Below are positions 1 through 9,720 of a DNA stretch of 41,485 nucleotides, piece after piece (the stretch's first letter is position 1; every line of letters begins with the position of its first letter). The DNA is from Treponema sp. GTDB lineage: Bacteria; Spirochaetota; Spirochaetia; Treponematales; Treponemataceae. The stretch lies in NCBI GenBank assembly GCA_024402535.1, contig JAKSTN010000020.1, positions 1-41,485 on the forward strand, read 5' to 3'. The notes beneath the pieces were generated by a model, which did no database searches, was not told the DNA's origin, and saw only the letters and a program-made list of their open reading frames with translations. A program made the translations under genes and the position numbers.

Positions 1-44
1 GTATGGCTGAAGCTAACAAAGCTTTCGCTCACTTCAGATGGTAG
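1..44 (+). CDS. C-terminal end of an unidentified protein (partial)
   Basis: Frame 3 stays open from the window edge to a TAG at 42-44 and ends in the residues AFAHFRW. A terminator hairpin follows at 82-111, which supports this being the real end of a gene entering from the left. Too little is visible to name the product. The other plus frames stop early or lead nowhere. The ATG at 3-5 is most likely internal. Confidence 0.4.
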   Translation, partial: MAEANKAFAHFRW

Positions 45-81
45 TTTAAGCCTTTTGGCTGCATAAATTACTACGGTAAAA

Positions 82-111
82 AACGCTCCGATTTTCGGGG
101 CGTTTTTTTTT
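82..111 (+). terminator. Intrinsic terminator
   Basis: Stem AACGCTCCG (82-90) pairs with CGGGGCGTT (96-104) with one G-T wobble across a 5-base loop, followed by a T run at 103-111. It ends the gene entering from the left and lies 27 bases before the next start codon. Confidence 0.85.
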
Positions 112-125
112 GTTTAAATAAATGA

Positions 126-137
126 TAGACTTTTTGT
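126..137 (+). promoter_or_regulatory. Candidate leaderless -10 element for the A2M gene
   Basis: TAGACT at 126-131 lies exactly 6 bases before ATG 138. No Shine-Dalgarno sequence is visible in the 25 bases before the start. The same spacing recurs at other starts in this window. The match to TATAAT is only 4 of 6, and no good -35 is seen beyond the terminator T run at 103-111. Confidence 0.35.
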
Positions 138-3100
138 ATGATGAGAAAAGTTTTATCAATTTTGTTTATCAGTTTATTTATTTTTATGGCTACAGGCTGT
201 CCTGAAAAAAAGACAGTTCCTGTTGTAGAAAACACTTCTGTAAAGCAGGAATCTGTTCCTGTTGTTCCGGTTATTTCAAGCAAAGTAAATACTAAAGAAG
301 CCGCACACAGAGCATTTACTCTGGATTATACTCCAGAAACTCCGGAACCACAGAAAGGTCCTGGCAAAATAAATATGTCTGCTGGAACTTCGTCAGGTTC
401 TTCTTCCGGAACTGAAAAAAATGAATCTGTGGTTCCAGGTTTACGAAAACTGGATGACTATAAAACCAAGTATTACACATCCAAGCTTGTAAACGGCAAG
501 AAAAACTCTGCCGCTCAGGATGAAAAACTTGATCCTGCAAAAGCTCCGAAAGAACCATTTACAATTACTGACTGGGGTCCAAACGGTGGAATTCCGGCAG
601 ATGTAAAATGTCCTTCTTTTTATGTACTTTTTTCTGAGCCGGTAGTTCCTCTTAAGGCGCTGGATGATCCTATGACTTCCAGTGATTTAATGGAAATTAC
701 ACCAAAGTTGAAAGGTGTTTTCCGCTGGTATGGCACAAGTCTTTTAAGTTTTGATGCAACTGAAGCTGCCGATCCTCTGGTGACTTATAAAATTAAAGTC
801 AGTGACAAAGTGACTTCCATGTACGGAAAAAAACTGGAAGGTCAGAAGGTTTTTGAAACTGAAGCTCAGGAACTGAAGATCGAACAGTTCTATCCTGGAT
901 ACAGTTATAAACGCCTGGCTATGACCTGGTTTGATAAAGATGATGTTCCGTTTGAAGCTGCAAAAGAATGCCGTGTTACTTTCAACTATGATGTAACTGC
1001 ATCTATGATTCAGGAACTTTCAAATGTAACTGTTGGAACAAACAAAGTTACTTTCACTGTAACTCAGGAAACTCCAGATACTGTCACTTTTAATATTAAT
1101 ACTCCTAAAAAAATTAATGATTATGAAGAAATTAAAATCACAACTTTCCAGCCAAACGGAAAGAATGGAAACAGCTGTGTTGCAAAATACAATGTTTTAA
1201 AGCCTTTTAAAGTTAGTCGTGTTTCTGACGGAGAAACAAACAATCGTTATTCAAATCCGGTTTATATCAATTTCTCTCATATGGTTGATGAAAAAACAGT
1301 TCTTGGAAATATCAAGACTGTTCCTGAAATGCCTGTTACAAAAGAAAATATTAAGGTAACCGGAACTTCCGTAACTGTTTTCAATCTTCCTGTTACTTTC
1401 GGAGAAAAATATAAGATTTTTGTTGGAGAAGGTGTTCAAGATATTTATGGAAGAAGCCTTTCAAAAGAAAGTGTAACAACAATTACAGTTCCTGATGCTG
1501 CCAGCGAAGTAAACTTCCAGAACAGGGGCTTCAAGATTCTGGAATCTAAATTCCCTCACAAAATGGTTTTCGATTATCAGAACGTCAGGGATGGTTCTTA
1601 TTATGCTCTGGCAAAAACAAAGCGCCCATTCTCTTATGATTATCGTCCTGACGGAGAAAGCCTTACATTTGATCTGGCACTGGAGCCAAAGAACACACGT
1701 CTTATGGAAGCCGTTGATTTTGATAAAGTTCTGGACGGTGGAAACGGATGGATTACTTTTGAGGCGGATGTTAATCTGTGGAACCGCCGCAGTGAAAAGA
1801 CTTACAAACGGGAAAGCAATGTAACAGTTCAGGTTACAGATTTAGGCGTTACTGTACGTTACGGAATTAATAAGATTGTTGCCTTTGTAACAAAGCTTTC
1901 TGACGGAAGTCCTGTAAGTGGAGCAGATGTTTATTGGTTTGACAGAGATAATGAAATTTCTCTGGATTCTATGATCAGCTCTGCAGTAGCAAACGGAAAA
2001 ACTGATGAAAATGGACTTGCTGTAATTGATACAGAATTACGAACTGTAGACAGTCCTGCAATTCTTGTTGTAAAAGAAGATGACAAAGTAGCATTCTCAC
2101 CAAGCAGTCACAGCCCTTGGAGAAACGGTATTTATAATACATCAAATTATCGTTTCGCTTCTAATTCAGAACAGTATACATTCATGTTCTGTGATCGCGG
2201 ACTTTATAAACCTGGCGAAACAATTTCTATTCGAGGAATTGACCGGGATCTGCTCTTTGGAGAATACACTCCATGGGAAGGAAATTATTCAATCAGTCTG
2301 AAAGAAGATTCCTGGTACAGACCAAAAGTTATTTCTACAAAATATGGAACAACATCTGCTTCCGGTGGATTTACAGAAACTTTTGATGTTCCTGAAGACA
2401 TTGAACCTGGTAATTATAAAATTGAATATGAAAGAAGCGGCAGTAATGCAAAGAGAAGTATTACTGTAAACATTGCTTATTTTGAACGGCTGAAATTCCA
2501 GTCTTCAATTGTTATTCCAAATGTTCCTCTGACAACCGGAGATTCTGTTTCTGGAACACTGTCGGCTTCATACCTTGCCGGCGGTGCTTTAAGTGGCGCT
2601 GATTATTCAAGTTCATGGTTTGCTGAACCATGGTATTTTGAAACTGATGATGTAGAATTTAAAGGATTCAGATTCGGTCCTATTGATACAAACGGATCCC
2701 GAAGATCAATTTCTCATGACAATGGTGTTCTTTCTGCAGACGGTGAAGCAAAACTTTCTGTTACAGCAATGCCAGGAGATCTGAAAGGTGTGCCATACCG
2801 TTACAGAGTTTCTGCAGATGTTACAGATACTTCAAATATGAGTATTTCAACTCAGGCTGCAGCGGTTGTACATCCGGCACTTTACTATATTGGAATTGGT
2901 AGACCTTCAGGAATTGCCGGCTTTGCAAAAGCCGGACAGAGTATAACTTATCCTTACAAGGTTGCAGACCTTCAGGGAACACCTGTATTAAAAGCAGAAA
3001 ATCCTTCAAAATTAATTTCTTCTCTTGCTGGGGAAAATAAAAATCTTACAGTAACTTTAAGCCGTGAAAACTGGACCCTCGTTCAGCAGAACGGTCTTTA

Positions 3101-6100
3101 TGGCGGTGTATATACCCGTTATGAAAGAAGTTATGAGGTTGAAGATACAAAAACAATTCCGCTTTCTGCTGAAGGAAAAATTGAAGTTAAGCCTTCAAAG
3201 GTTGGAAACTACGTTCTTAAAGTTGAAGGCGTTGATGCACGTGGACGTGAAGTATTAAGTGAATACCGTTTCTTTGTAACAGGAAAAGGTTCTTATTCAT
3301 GGCGTCAGGAAGATGCTACATCAATCCGCCTGACACCGGACCAGAATAAATATAATCCTGGTGACACTGCACACATCCTTATGGAAAGTACTTTGCCAAA
3401 CGGTAACTATCTGATTACTGTTGAAAGGGAAGGTATCTTTACTGAAGAAATCAAACACTTTGAAGACGGCGTGGCAGTATTTGATGTTCCAGTTTCAAAG
3501 AATTATGTTCCTGTAGTTTATGTTTCAATTTCTTCGTATTCAATCCGCAATGGCGATCCTGTTCATAAATATGGCGAAGTTGACCTGGATAAGCCAAAGG
3601 GATATTACGGCATTACGGAACTGTTCATTGATCCATACGTTAAGGCTTTCAGCATTGATGTAAAATCAGAAAAAACAGCTTACCGACCTGGAGAAGAAGC
3701 AACTGTAACTCTTACAGCAACCCGTGGTGGAAAGCCGGTTCCAAACGCAGAACTTACTTTAATGGCTGTTGACCGTGGTGTTCTGGATCTGATTAACTAT
3801 CATGTTCCAAATCCAATTGAATTCTTCTATAGCAAAAATAATTTCCCACTTCGCTGTTATGGTGGAGATTCCCGTGCTTATCTCATGGATCCTGTAACTT
3901 ATGAAGTAAAAAATCTTCAGGGGGGTGATGAAGGCAGCGACGACAAGCTTCAGGAAAGAAGTGACTTTAATCCAACTGCAGTATTTGAACCTGTTCTTGT
4001 AACAGATGAAAATGGTCAGGTTACCTGCAAGTTCAAACTGCCTGATACTCTTACAACTTACCGTGTTACAGCCTTTGGTGTTTGCGGAGATTTACTTGCC
4101 CTGCAGGAAGATGAAATCGGTGTAAGAAATCCTGTGAATGTACAGCAGGTTCTGCCAAGAAGATTGCGTGAACGTGATACAGCAGAGCTTGGTGTTCTTC
4201 TTACAAACCTGGATAACGTTCCTCATAAAATGAAAGTTGCTCTGGAACTGAAGACTCCGGAACAGAGTGAAATTGCTTCAGAAGGCGGACTTGCAAAACG
4301 TCCTGGTCGGTGTTTTGTTGACGGAGCTGCAGAACATGAAGTAACAGTTCAGCCTGGACAGAATGTTACAGTTTATTTTGATGCTGCCGCAACAAAGGCC
4401 GGTATAGTAAATGTTGTATTTACTGTTACTTCTGATGTTTTAAATGAACGGATTAAAGTTCCGATGGTTGTTGAAAAGCCATATCTTTATGAAACATTTA
4501 CAACAATGGGAACTGTGGGTTCAGATGAAACATCCGGCAGTGAAGGAATGATTATACCTGAGTCTGTAGATGATATGGGCGGATTAACCGTAACACTGGA
4601 TGCTACTAGGCTTGGTGCCCTTGGTGAATCGGTAAACTACGTATTCAATTATCCTTATGGATGTATGGAACAGCAGTCTTCAAGAATTCTGCCTCTGGTA
4701 ATTTTTGAAGAATATATTGATGTGTTTGGTCTTGAAAAAGATTCCAAGATTGAAGATGTAAGAACTCTGGTTAAGAGTTATTTCAAGCAGTGGAAAAATG
4801 TCCAGCACAAAAATGGTGGTTTCCCATACTGGCCTTCTGATTCCAGATATGAAAACTTCTATGTTTCTCTGCGTCTGGCCCATATTGCGGCTCTGGCAAA
4901 GGAACGCGGTTATTCAGATTCTGATATTGCATACAATGTTCCTAATCTGATGACATATCTGGAAAATACAATTAATAATCCTAGAATTCATTGTTCAGAT
5001 TATGAAGAAGCTATGTACTATTATATTCGTTCTCTGTTTGGAATGGATGTAAGTAAAAATAAACTTGAAGCCATTTATGCAACAAATACAGATATTTCTG
5101 TAACAGCTCTGGTTGGTATGACATACCTGAATATGAACGGTATGGATTCTGAGTTCTCAGAAAAATGTCGTGCTAGAATCAGAACTTATATGAGACCTGG
5201 AACCCGTGGTGTTGATATTTCTCAGGATTCATCATGGTGGAGAAGCTGGTACAACACAAATGATGAAAGAATGGCACTGGCTCTTCAGTTCTTTGTTCAG
5301 ATGGATAAAGATGATGAAATGGTTACACGGCTTATCTGGAGTCTGATGCAGAATCAGAAGGCCGGTTACTGGCAGAGCACAGCAACAACTTCGAAAGTTC
5401 TGGAAGCATTCTATACCGTAATCAAGAAGTCTGATCTGGATAATCTTAACCAGACTTCAAAAGCAAAAATCGGTGGAAAAGAACTTGTAAGCGGAATGTT
5501 CAAAGGTCCTGCTGCAAAACCGGTAACTGTAACTGTTCCATTTACAGATCCAAGACTTTCATCTCTTGATAAAGATAAGCTTCAGTCTCTGGACTTTGAA
5601 AAAGAAGGTAACGGAAGTCTGTATTATACAGCAAGTCTGAAATACGCAATTCCGTATGAAAATCAGAATGCTCGTGATGAAGGACTTGGACTTTCATATG
5701 TTCTGACAGATATTATTACAGGAGAAGAAATTAAACCTGCTGCCGGCTCTACAAGAATAGAACTTGAAAGCGGAAGAATCTATTCTGTAAAAGTTAAACT
5801 TTCTACAAGTCGTGACAGACAGTTCATTGCTATGCGTGCACCTATTCCTTCGGGAGCTGAAATCCTGGATTCAACATTTGTAACAAGTCCTGAGGAAAGT
5901 TACTCTGGAACCAGTTATGACAATGATAATCATTATGACTGGGGACACTGGATGAGTAACCAGGCAATTTACGACAATGAAATTCAGTTCTTCTGGGACC
6001 GTTTCAGAAAAGGTAGTACAACAGCAGAATTCAAGTTCAGGGCGGTTCGCCGTGGTGTATTCCCGGTTCCTCCTGTAACGGCTGAATGTATGTATGAACC

Positions 6101-6146
6101 GGAAGTATTCGGACGTACAAACGGTCTTCTGTATACAATCAAATAA
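138..6146 (+). CDS. Bacterial alpha-2-macroglobulin lipoprotein (YfhM-like)
   Basis: This 2002-residue protein starts with a lipoprotein signal peptide ending in the lipobox MATGC, so it is likely anchored in an envelope membrane and exposed to the periplasm. A Ser/Gly-rich linker (about residues 80-100) precedes a long run of beta-rich macroglobulin domains. The thioester motif is intact: C1509-M-E-Q1512 in the context YPYGCMEQQSS, followed by an alpha/alpha thioester domain and a C-terminal receptor-like domain. Family knowledge: such proteins trap proteases through a thioester that is exposed when a bait region is cut, and they are paired with PBP1C, as here with a 1-base overlap. It is longer than the roughly 1650 residues of E. 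coli YfhM. The start at 138 is chosen over ATG 141 because of the -10-like hexamer 6 bases upstream. Family assignment is firm; the protected target is inferred. Confidence 0.93.
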   Translation: MMRKVLSILFISLFIFMATGCPEKKTVPVVENTSVKQESVPVVPVISSKVNTKEAAHRAFTLDYTPETPEPQKGPGKINMSAGTSSGSSSGTEKNESVVPGLRKLDDYKTKYYTSKLVNGKKNSAAQDEKLDPAKAPKEPFTITDWGPNGGIPADVKCPSFYVLFSEPVVPLKALDDPMTSSDLMEITPKLKGVFRWYGTSLLSFDATEAADPLVTYKIKVSDKVTSMYGKKLEGQKVFETEAQELKIEQFYPGYSYKRLAMTWFDKDDVPFEAAKECRVTFNYDVTASMIQELSNVTVGTNKVTFTVTQETPDTVTFNINTPKKINDYEEIKITTFQPNGKNGNSCVAKYNVLKPFKVSRVSDGETNNRYSNPVYINFSHMVDEKTVLGNIKTVPEMPVTKENIKVTGTSVTVFNLPVTFGEKYKIFVGEGVQDIYGRSLSKESVTTITVPDAASEVNFQNRGFKILESKFPHKMVFDYQNVRDGSYYALAKTKRPFSYDYRPDGESLTFDLALEPKNTRLMEAVDFDKVLDGGNGWITFEADVNLWNRRSEKTYKRESNVTVQVTDLGVTVRYGINKIVAFVTKLSDGSPVSGADVYWFDRDNEISLDSMISSAVANGKTDENGLAVIDTELRTVDSPAILVVKEDDKVAFSPSSHSPWRNGIYNTSNYRFASNSEQYTFMFCDRGLYKPGETISIRGIDRDLLFGEYTPWEGNYSISLKEDSWYRPKVISTKYGTTSASGGFTETFDVPEDIEPGNYKIEYERSGSNAKRSITVNIAYFERLKFQSSIVIPNVPLTTGDSVSGTLSASYLAGGALSGADYSSSWFAEPWYFETDDVEFKGFRFGPIDTNGSRRSISHDNGVLSADGEAKLSVTAMPGDLKGVPYRYRVSADVTDTSNMSISTQAAAVVHPALYYIGIGRPSGIAGFAKAGQSITYPYKVADLQGTPVLKAENPSKLISSLAGENKNLTVTLSRENWTLVQQNGLYGGVYTRYERSYEVEDTKTIPLSAEGKIEVKPSKVGNYVLKVEGVDARGREVLSEYRFFVTGKGSYSWRQEDATSIRLTPDQNKYNPGDTAHILMESTLPNGNYLITVEREGIFTEEIKHFEDGVAVFDVPVSKNYVPVVYVSISSYSIRNGDPVHKYGEVDLDKPKGYYGITELFIDPYVKAFSIDVKSEKTAYRPGEEATVTLTATRGGKPVPNAELTLMAVDRGVLDLINYHVPNPIEFFYSKNNFPLRCYGGDSRAYLMDPVTYEVKNLQGGDEGSDDKLQERSDFNPTAVFEPVLVTDENGQVTCKFKLPDTLTTYRVTAFGVCGDLLALQEDEIGVRNPVNVQQVLPRRLRERDTAELGVLLTNLDNVPHKMKVALELKTPEQSEIASEGGLAKRPGRCFVDGAAEHEVTVQPGQNVTVYFDAAATKAGIVNVVFTVTSDVLNERIKVPMVVEKPYLYETFTTMGTVGSDETSGSEGMIIPESVDDMGGLTVTLDATRLGALGESVNYVFNYPYGCMEQQSSRILPLVIFEEYIDVFGLEKDSKIEDVRTLVKSYFKQWKNVQHKNGGFPYWPSDSRYENFYVSLRLAHIAALAKERGYSDSDIAYNVPNLMTYLENTINNPRIHCSDYEEAMYYYIRSLFGMDVSKNKLEAIYATNTDISVTALVGMTYLNMNGMDSEFSEKCRARIRTYMRPGTRGVDISQDSSWWRSWYNTNDERMALALQFFVQMDKDDEMVTRLIWSLMQNQKAGYWQSTATTSKVLEAFYTVIKKSDLDNLNQTSKAKIGGKELVSGMFKGPAAKPVTVTVPFTDPRLSSLDKDKLQSLDFEKEGNGSLYYTASLKYAIPYENQNARDEGLGLSYVLTDIITGEEIKPAAGSTRIELESGRIYSVKVKLSTSRDRQFIAMRAPIPSGAEILDSTFVTSPEESYSGTSYDNDNHYDWGHWMSNQAIYDNEIQFFWDRFRKGSTTAEFKFRAVRRGVFPVPPVTAECMYEPEVFGRTNGLLYTIK
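6134..6145 (+). promoter_or_regulatory. Candidate internal leaderless -10 for pbpC
   Basis: TACAAT at 6134-6139 matches TATAAT in 5 of 6 bases and lies 6 bases before ATG 6146, inside the last codons of the A2M gene. No Shine-Dalgarno sequence precedes pbpC. Translational coupling through the TAATG overlap is the simpler alternative. No -35 is recognisable. Confidence 0.25.
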
Positions 6147-8233
6147 TGAAAAAAATATTTAAAGCGGCTGTGGTTGTGGTAAGCGTAATGCTTGCCGTAA
6201 CTGCGGCTGTCCGTTTTTCACCATACAAAGCATTAAAAGAAATTCAGTCTCAAAAAGTTTCCACCCGTATTTATGACGCAAATGGAGAATTGCTTCAGGT
6301 TCTGGCACTGGAAGAAGGCGTGCGCCGTGAGTTCACACCTTTGGAAGATATTCCACAGAACGTTCTTGATGCTTTTATTCAGGCAGAAGATAAGCGTTTT
6401 TATAAGCATCATGGAATTGATGTGCAGGCGGTTTTTCGTGCTGCAAAAAGTAATGTAAGCGAAGGAAGAACAGTAAGTGGTGCTTCTACCATAACAATGC
6501 AGCTGGCAAGAATTATTTCTCCTCGACCTGTAAGAAATCTTCGGGCAAAAGTTGTGGAAGCATGGAACGCCTTAAGACTTGAATCAAGGCTCAGTAAAAC
6601 TCAGATCCTTGAACTTTATATGAACAATGTTCCTTTCGGTTTTAATACTGAAGGGGTAACAAGTGCTGCAAGATTTTTTTACGGTAAAACACTTTTTTCT
6701 TTGAACGAAGAACAGATTGAAACTCTTGCAAAAATTCCCCGCCGTCCAAAGGCTTATGCAGACCTTGCAGGAAATTATCATTATCCTTTTGAATTGCCTC
6801 ATTATATCAACTGGCTGAAAACTCAGAATGTAGGACTTTATGAAGTTCCTGAAGTTCATCTTAAAGTTTCTCTTGCGGTTCAGAAAAAAGCCGAAAGCCT
6901 TTTAGGCTCCAGAACGGAACAGTATGCCGATAACAGACTTTCAAATGGAGCGGTCCTGGCGCTGGATGTAGAAACAGGAGATGTCCTTGTGTGGGCTGGA
7001 AGTGCCGCCTTTGATAGCGAAGAACATTCCGGTCAGATTGACGGCGTCCTTGTTCAGAATCAGCCGGGTTCCAGTATGAAACCATTTTTATATGCTCTGG
7101 CTCTGGAACGGGGATTCAAACTTACTTCTGTTCTTCCTGATATCCCAATGGAATTCGGATTTGAGGAACTGTATGTACCTCAGAATTTTAATAACCGTTA
7201 TAACGGCCCAATTCGTTTTCGAGTAGCGCTGGCATCCAGTTTGAATATTCCGGCAGTTTATCTGTTGAATGAAGTCGGACTTGAAATTTATAAAAATAAA
7301 CTGCTGGACCTTGGTTTTGAATCTTTGAGAGATCAGGACACAGGACTTTCTCTGGCCCTTGGGGGAGGAGAGGTAACTCTTTACGAACTGACAAAGGCTT
7401 TTTCTGTGTTCCCTCGGGACGGGAAAACTTTTGAAGGAGCCCAGGTTTATGAACCAGACACTGCCCGCATAATATGTAACATTCTTTCGGATAGCGATGC
7501 TCGTGCTCTTGGGTTTGGTTATGCAAAAGTTTTTCAGACAAGTTATGATTCCATGTTCAAAACGGGGACTGCAAATCAGTTTCAGAATATTACTGCCTTA
7601 GCGGCCAGCGGACGCTATGTTGTTGGTGTGTGGATGGGAAATTTTTCCGGGGAAACAATTGTAGGTAAAACCGGTAGTTCTATTCCGGCCGCAATTGCCC
7701 GTGAGATTCTGGATATGCTGGAAAATGATGGGAAGCCTGATGCTTCATTTAAGGAGCCTGTGAATTATCATAAAGTAAAAGTTTGTTCTGTATCTGGAAT
7801 GAAAGCAGGAGATTTCTGCAAGAATACCGTTTATGAATATGAACCTGTTTCCGCTTCGGCTGGAACTTCTGGAGAAGCATGTAACTGGCACAGAGGAAGT
7901 GAACTGATTTACCCTGAAAAATATGCTTCATGGTTTGTTCTGAAAAATAGACAGGGAACTTTGGATTACGGAAATGAACCTTTAGAAATAACATCTCCAC
8001 GGGATGGCAGTATTTTTTATTTTGATGAAAGCTCCGGCTTGAAGGATTTTCAGAAACTTACTGTTAGTGTTATGGGAGGCAGTGAAGAGACCTGTCAGAT
8101 TTTCGTAGATGGGATTTTTGCCGGTGAAAGTTTCCGGCCGTTTATTTTCAGACTGCCACTTTCTCAGGGAGAACATCTTTTACAGGTTGTTTCCGGTGAA
8201 GAAAGTGACAGTATTTCTTATATTGTTAATTAA
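6146..8233 (+). CDS. pbpC: Penicillin-binding protein 1C, bifunctional transglycosylase/transpeptidase
   Basis: The 695 residues carry an N-terminal membrane anchor (about 5-24), then a GT51 glycosyltransferase domain with catalytic E81-D-K-R-F-Y and the STITMQLARI motif. The transpeptidase domain has S309-S-M-K312 and K472-T-G474. The C-terminal segment from about 610 resembles the BiPBP_C domain specific to PBP1C. The protein polymerises and can crosslink peptidoglycan at the outer face of the inner membrane. Its ATG overlaps the A2M stop codon in TAATG, the classical yfhM-pbpC arrangement, which suggests that A2M protects this enzyme or the wall it repairs (inference). It runs convergently into the SPOR gene with an 8-base overlap of the coding ends. 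Confidence 0.95.
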   Translation: MKKIFKAAVVVVSVMLAVTAAVRFSPYKALKEIQSQKVSTRIYDANGELLQVLALEEGVRREFTPLEDIPQNVLDAFIQAEDKRFYKHHGIDVQAVFRAAKSNVSEGRTVSGASTITMQLARIISPRPVRNLRAKVVEAWNALRLESRLSKTQILELYMNNVPFGFNTEGVTSAARFFYGKTLFSLNEEQIETLAKIPRRPKAYADLAGNYHYPFELPHYINWLKTQNVGLYEVPEVHLKVSLAVQKKAESLLGSRTEQYADNRLSNGAVLALDVETGDVLVWAGSAAFDSEEHSGQIDGVLVQNQPGSSMKPFLYALALERGFKLTSVLPDIPMEFGFEELYVPQNFNNRYNGPIRFRVALASSLNIPAVYLLNEVGLEIYKNKLLDLGFESLRDQDTGLSLALGGGEVTLYELTKAFSVFPRDGKTFEGAQVYEPDTARIICNILSDSDARALGFGYAKVFQTSYDSMFKTGTANQFQNITALAASGRYVVGVWMGNFSGETIVGKTGSSIPAAIAREILDMLENDGKPDASFKEPVNYHKVKVCSVSGMKAGDFCKNTVYEYEPVSASAGTSGEACNWHRGSELIYPEKYASWFVLKNRQGTLDYGNEPLEITSPRDGSIFYFDESSGLKDFQKLTVSVMGGSEETCQIFVDGIFAGESFRPFIFRLPLSQGEHLLQVVSGEESDSISYIVN

Positions 8234-9212
8234 CCATGTAGCATTCGTAGCCGCTTGAACGCAATGCATCAGCAGTGTTTTCATCTTTTGCATTTACAAA
8301 AACTGTGAAATAAACATTGCCGCTTGCTTTTGTCTGTTTCTCAAAGTATGCATTGAAACCTTTTTTCTTAAGTTCTTCAACAAGATTGTTTGCATTGTCA
8401 GAAGAACTGAAAAGTCCAAGCTGGAGTTTTCCAGCTGATTCACTTTTCTTGGAACTTTCTGTGACGGTTAATTCTTTCGGAGTTTTTGGTGCGTCTTTAA
8501 GTGTTCCTGTTTCAGCAACTGCTTCACCGCTTTTTGGAACAAAATACCAGAATGGTGATGGAAGAATTTGAGAATCTCCTTTTACAATTGCACATTCAGT
8601 AGTATCAGGGAATCTGATTTTTATTTCATTTGCATATGAACTGTCGCCTGTAATATACCACAGTGTCAGAAGAATTGCGGGCTGAACAGATTTCATGGAA
8701 CTGACATTGGCGTAAGCTTTAAGCATTGCAACTGGTTCTTCAAGGTCTTCTTTGTTTTCAGCACGGCACAAAGAACTCCATACGGAGTAAAGCTTTACAT
8801 AGCTTTGGATTTTTGCATTTTTACTTGATCTCACTGCACTGTTCAGATAGCTGTCTGCGCGGGAACTGTTTCCTCCGCTTAAGGCACATCGTACAGCATC
8901 AAGAACAAGCTGTTCATTTGACCGTTCAGGCATGTTTTCAGCGTCTGCAGCGGCAATTCCTGCTGCGGTAACATAGGATTTTTCGGCAAGTTCATAAAGT
9001 CCAAGCATTTCCTGAAGGTTTCCCAGGAATGCATAACCTGCACGTTTTTCTGCAGGGACAGTAAGTTTTTGCAGTTCGGACATGAGAAATTCAGCACTTT
9101 CGTCTGCATTTCCTTTTTTTGTCGATTCATTTACAAGTTCGTAAGCTTTTTTTTCTGCTGAGAGAGAGGAAATCAAACAGAAAAAAACTAAAAGAGCCAA
9201 AAATTTTTTCAT
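8226..9212 (-). CDS. Secreted SPOR-domain protein with helical repeats
   Basis: The 328-residue protein has a signal peptide (MKKFLALLVFFCLISSLSA) and no lipobox Cys. Residues about 25-200 form an Ala/Leu-rich helical region of TPR type. The last 70 residues from GKLQLGLFSSSDNANNLVEELKKKG look like a SPOR domain, which binds denuded septal peptidoglycan. A periplasmic role at the division site or wall is likely, but the exact role is unknown. Its ATG overlaps the stop of the LapA-like gene by 4 bases (ATGA), so the two are translationally coupled. A GGAAG stretch a few bases upstream could serve as ribosome binding site. The 3' end overlaps the pbpC end by 8 bases with no terminator between. 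Confidence 0.8.
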   Translation of the reverse strand: MKKFLALLVFFCLISSLSAEKKAYELVNESTKKGNADESAEFLMSELQKLTVPAEKRAGYAFLGNLQEMLGLYELAEKSYVTAAGIAAADAENMPERSNEQLVLDAVRCALSGGNSSRADSYLNSAVRSSKNAKIQSYVKLYSVWSSLCRAENKEDLEEPVAMLKAYANVSSMKSVQPAILLTLWYITGDSSYANEIKIRFPDTTECAIVKGDSQILPSPFWYFVPKSGEAVAETGTLKDAPKTPKELTVTESSKKSESAGKLQLGLFSSSDNANNLVEELKKKGFNAYFEKQTKASGNVYFTVFVNAKDENTADALRSSGYECYMVN

Positions 9213-9562
9213 TCTTTTACTTCTTCCACAGGTGCTGGTGTATTGTTTTTTTCAATTTCTTCGGCTTTCTTTAAAAGTGATTTTTTCTGGTTCAGTTTAT
9301 TTTCCTTTCGGATTTTCTTCTCAACTTTTTTGACACGTCTGTCTTCTCTGTCGGCATTGATTGATTTTGTAATTTTGATTATGAGAATACAGATCAATGC
9401 AAATGCAATCCCTGCTGCAAAGGCAGAAAGAACAAGTACAGAAACCGGAATATTATCAAAAGTGTTGAAAAACCAGAATGTACAGTTATTTCCAATGTTG
9501 TTTCCAATGAAAAAAGCCATAAAAACAACAATCAGAATTAAAATAATTAAGCCTGAAATCAT
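9209..9562 (-). CDS. LapA-domain (DUF1049) small membrane protein
   Basis: The 117 residues contain two hydrophobic helices (about 3-20 and 41-65) separated by a short loop with the NCTFWFFNTF-type signature of the lipopolysaccharide assembly protein A domain. A charged, coiled-coil-like cytoplasmic tail rich in Lys and Glu follows. In proteobacteria LapA/LapB tune LPS synthesis; treponemes generally lack classical LPS, so the role here is unclear. The downstream SPOR/TPR protein in the same operon echoes the LapA-LapB (TPR) pairing only loosely. A Shine-Dalgarno AAGGA sits 8 bases before the start. The opposite strand also carries a 107-codon open frame, which I regard as a shadow. Confidence 0.75.
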   Translation of the reverse strand: MISGLIILILIVVFMAFFIGNNIGNNCTFWFFNTFDNIPVSVLVLSAFAAGIAFALICILIIKITKSINADREDRRVKKVEKKIRKENKLNQKKSLLKKAEEIEKNNTPAPVEEVKE

Positions 9563-9671
9563 ATAGTTATCCTTATTTGTGTATATATTACTATTTACGG
9601 AATAAAAATGGATGTACTTTATATGGTTAATTCTTTGTTAGATTACAAATTTTAAAAATAAACCTCAAATA

Positions 9672-9702
9672 TCTCTAAAAAATACTTGACAGATCTTAGA
9701 GA
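9672..9702. promoter_or_regulatory. Inverted repeat spanning a -35 box (possible operator)
   Basis: TCTCTAA at 9672-9678 and TTAGAGA at 9696-9702 are perfect inverted copies separated by 17 bases. They flank the TTGACA box at 9686-9691. A dimeric regulator bound here would cover the promoter. No regulator is identified. The left half lies within TATCTCTAAAAA, which recurs upstream of the PAS kinase at 11005-11016. Confidence 0.4.
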
Positions 9703-9714
9703 GAATGGTATTTT
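9686..9714 (+). promoter_or_regulatory. Strong sigma-70-type promoter of a short RNA
   Basis: Perfect -35 TTGACA (9686-9691), 17-base spacer and -10 TATTTT (9709-9714), with TTATAT overlapping just downstream. Transcription should begin near 9721, more than 100 bases before the ATP-grasp start and ahead of a terminator. Confidence 0.7.
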
Positions 9715-9720
9715 ATATAT

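Noticed and set aside
9243..9566. 107-codon plus-strand frame opposite the LapA-like gene
   Set aside because: Antisense shadow with Ser/Phe/Ile-rich composition; the minus-strand gene has clear membrane helices and a Shine-Dalgarno sequence.
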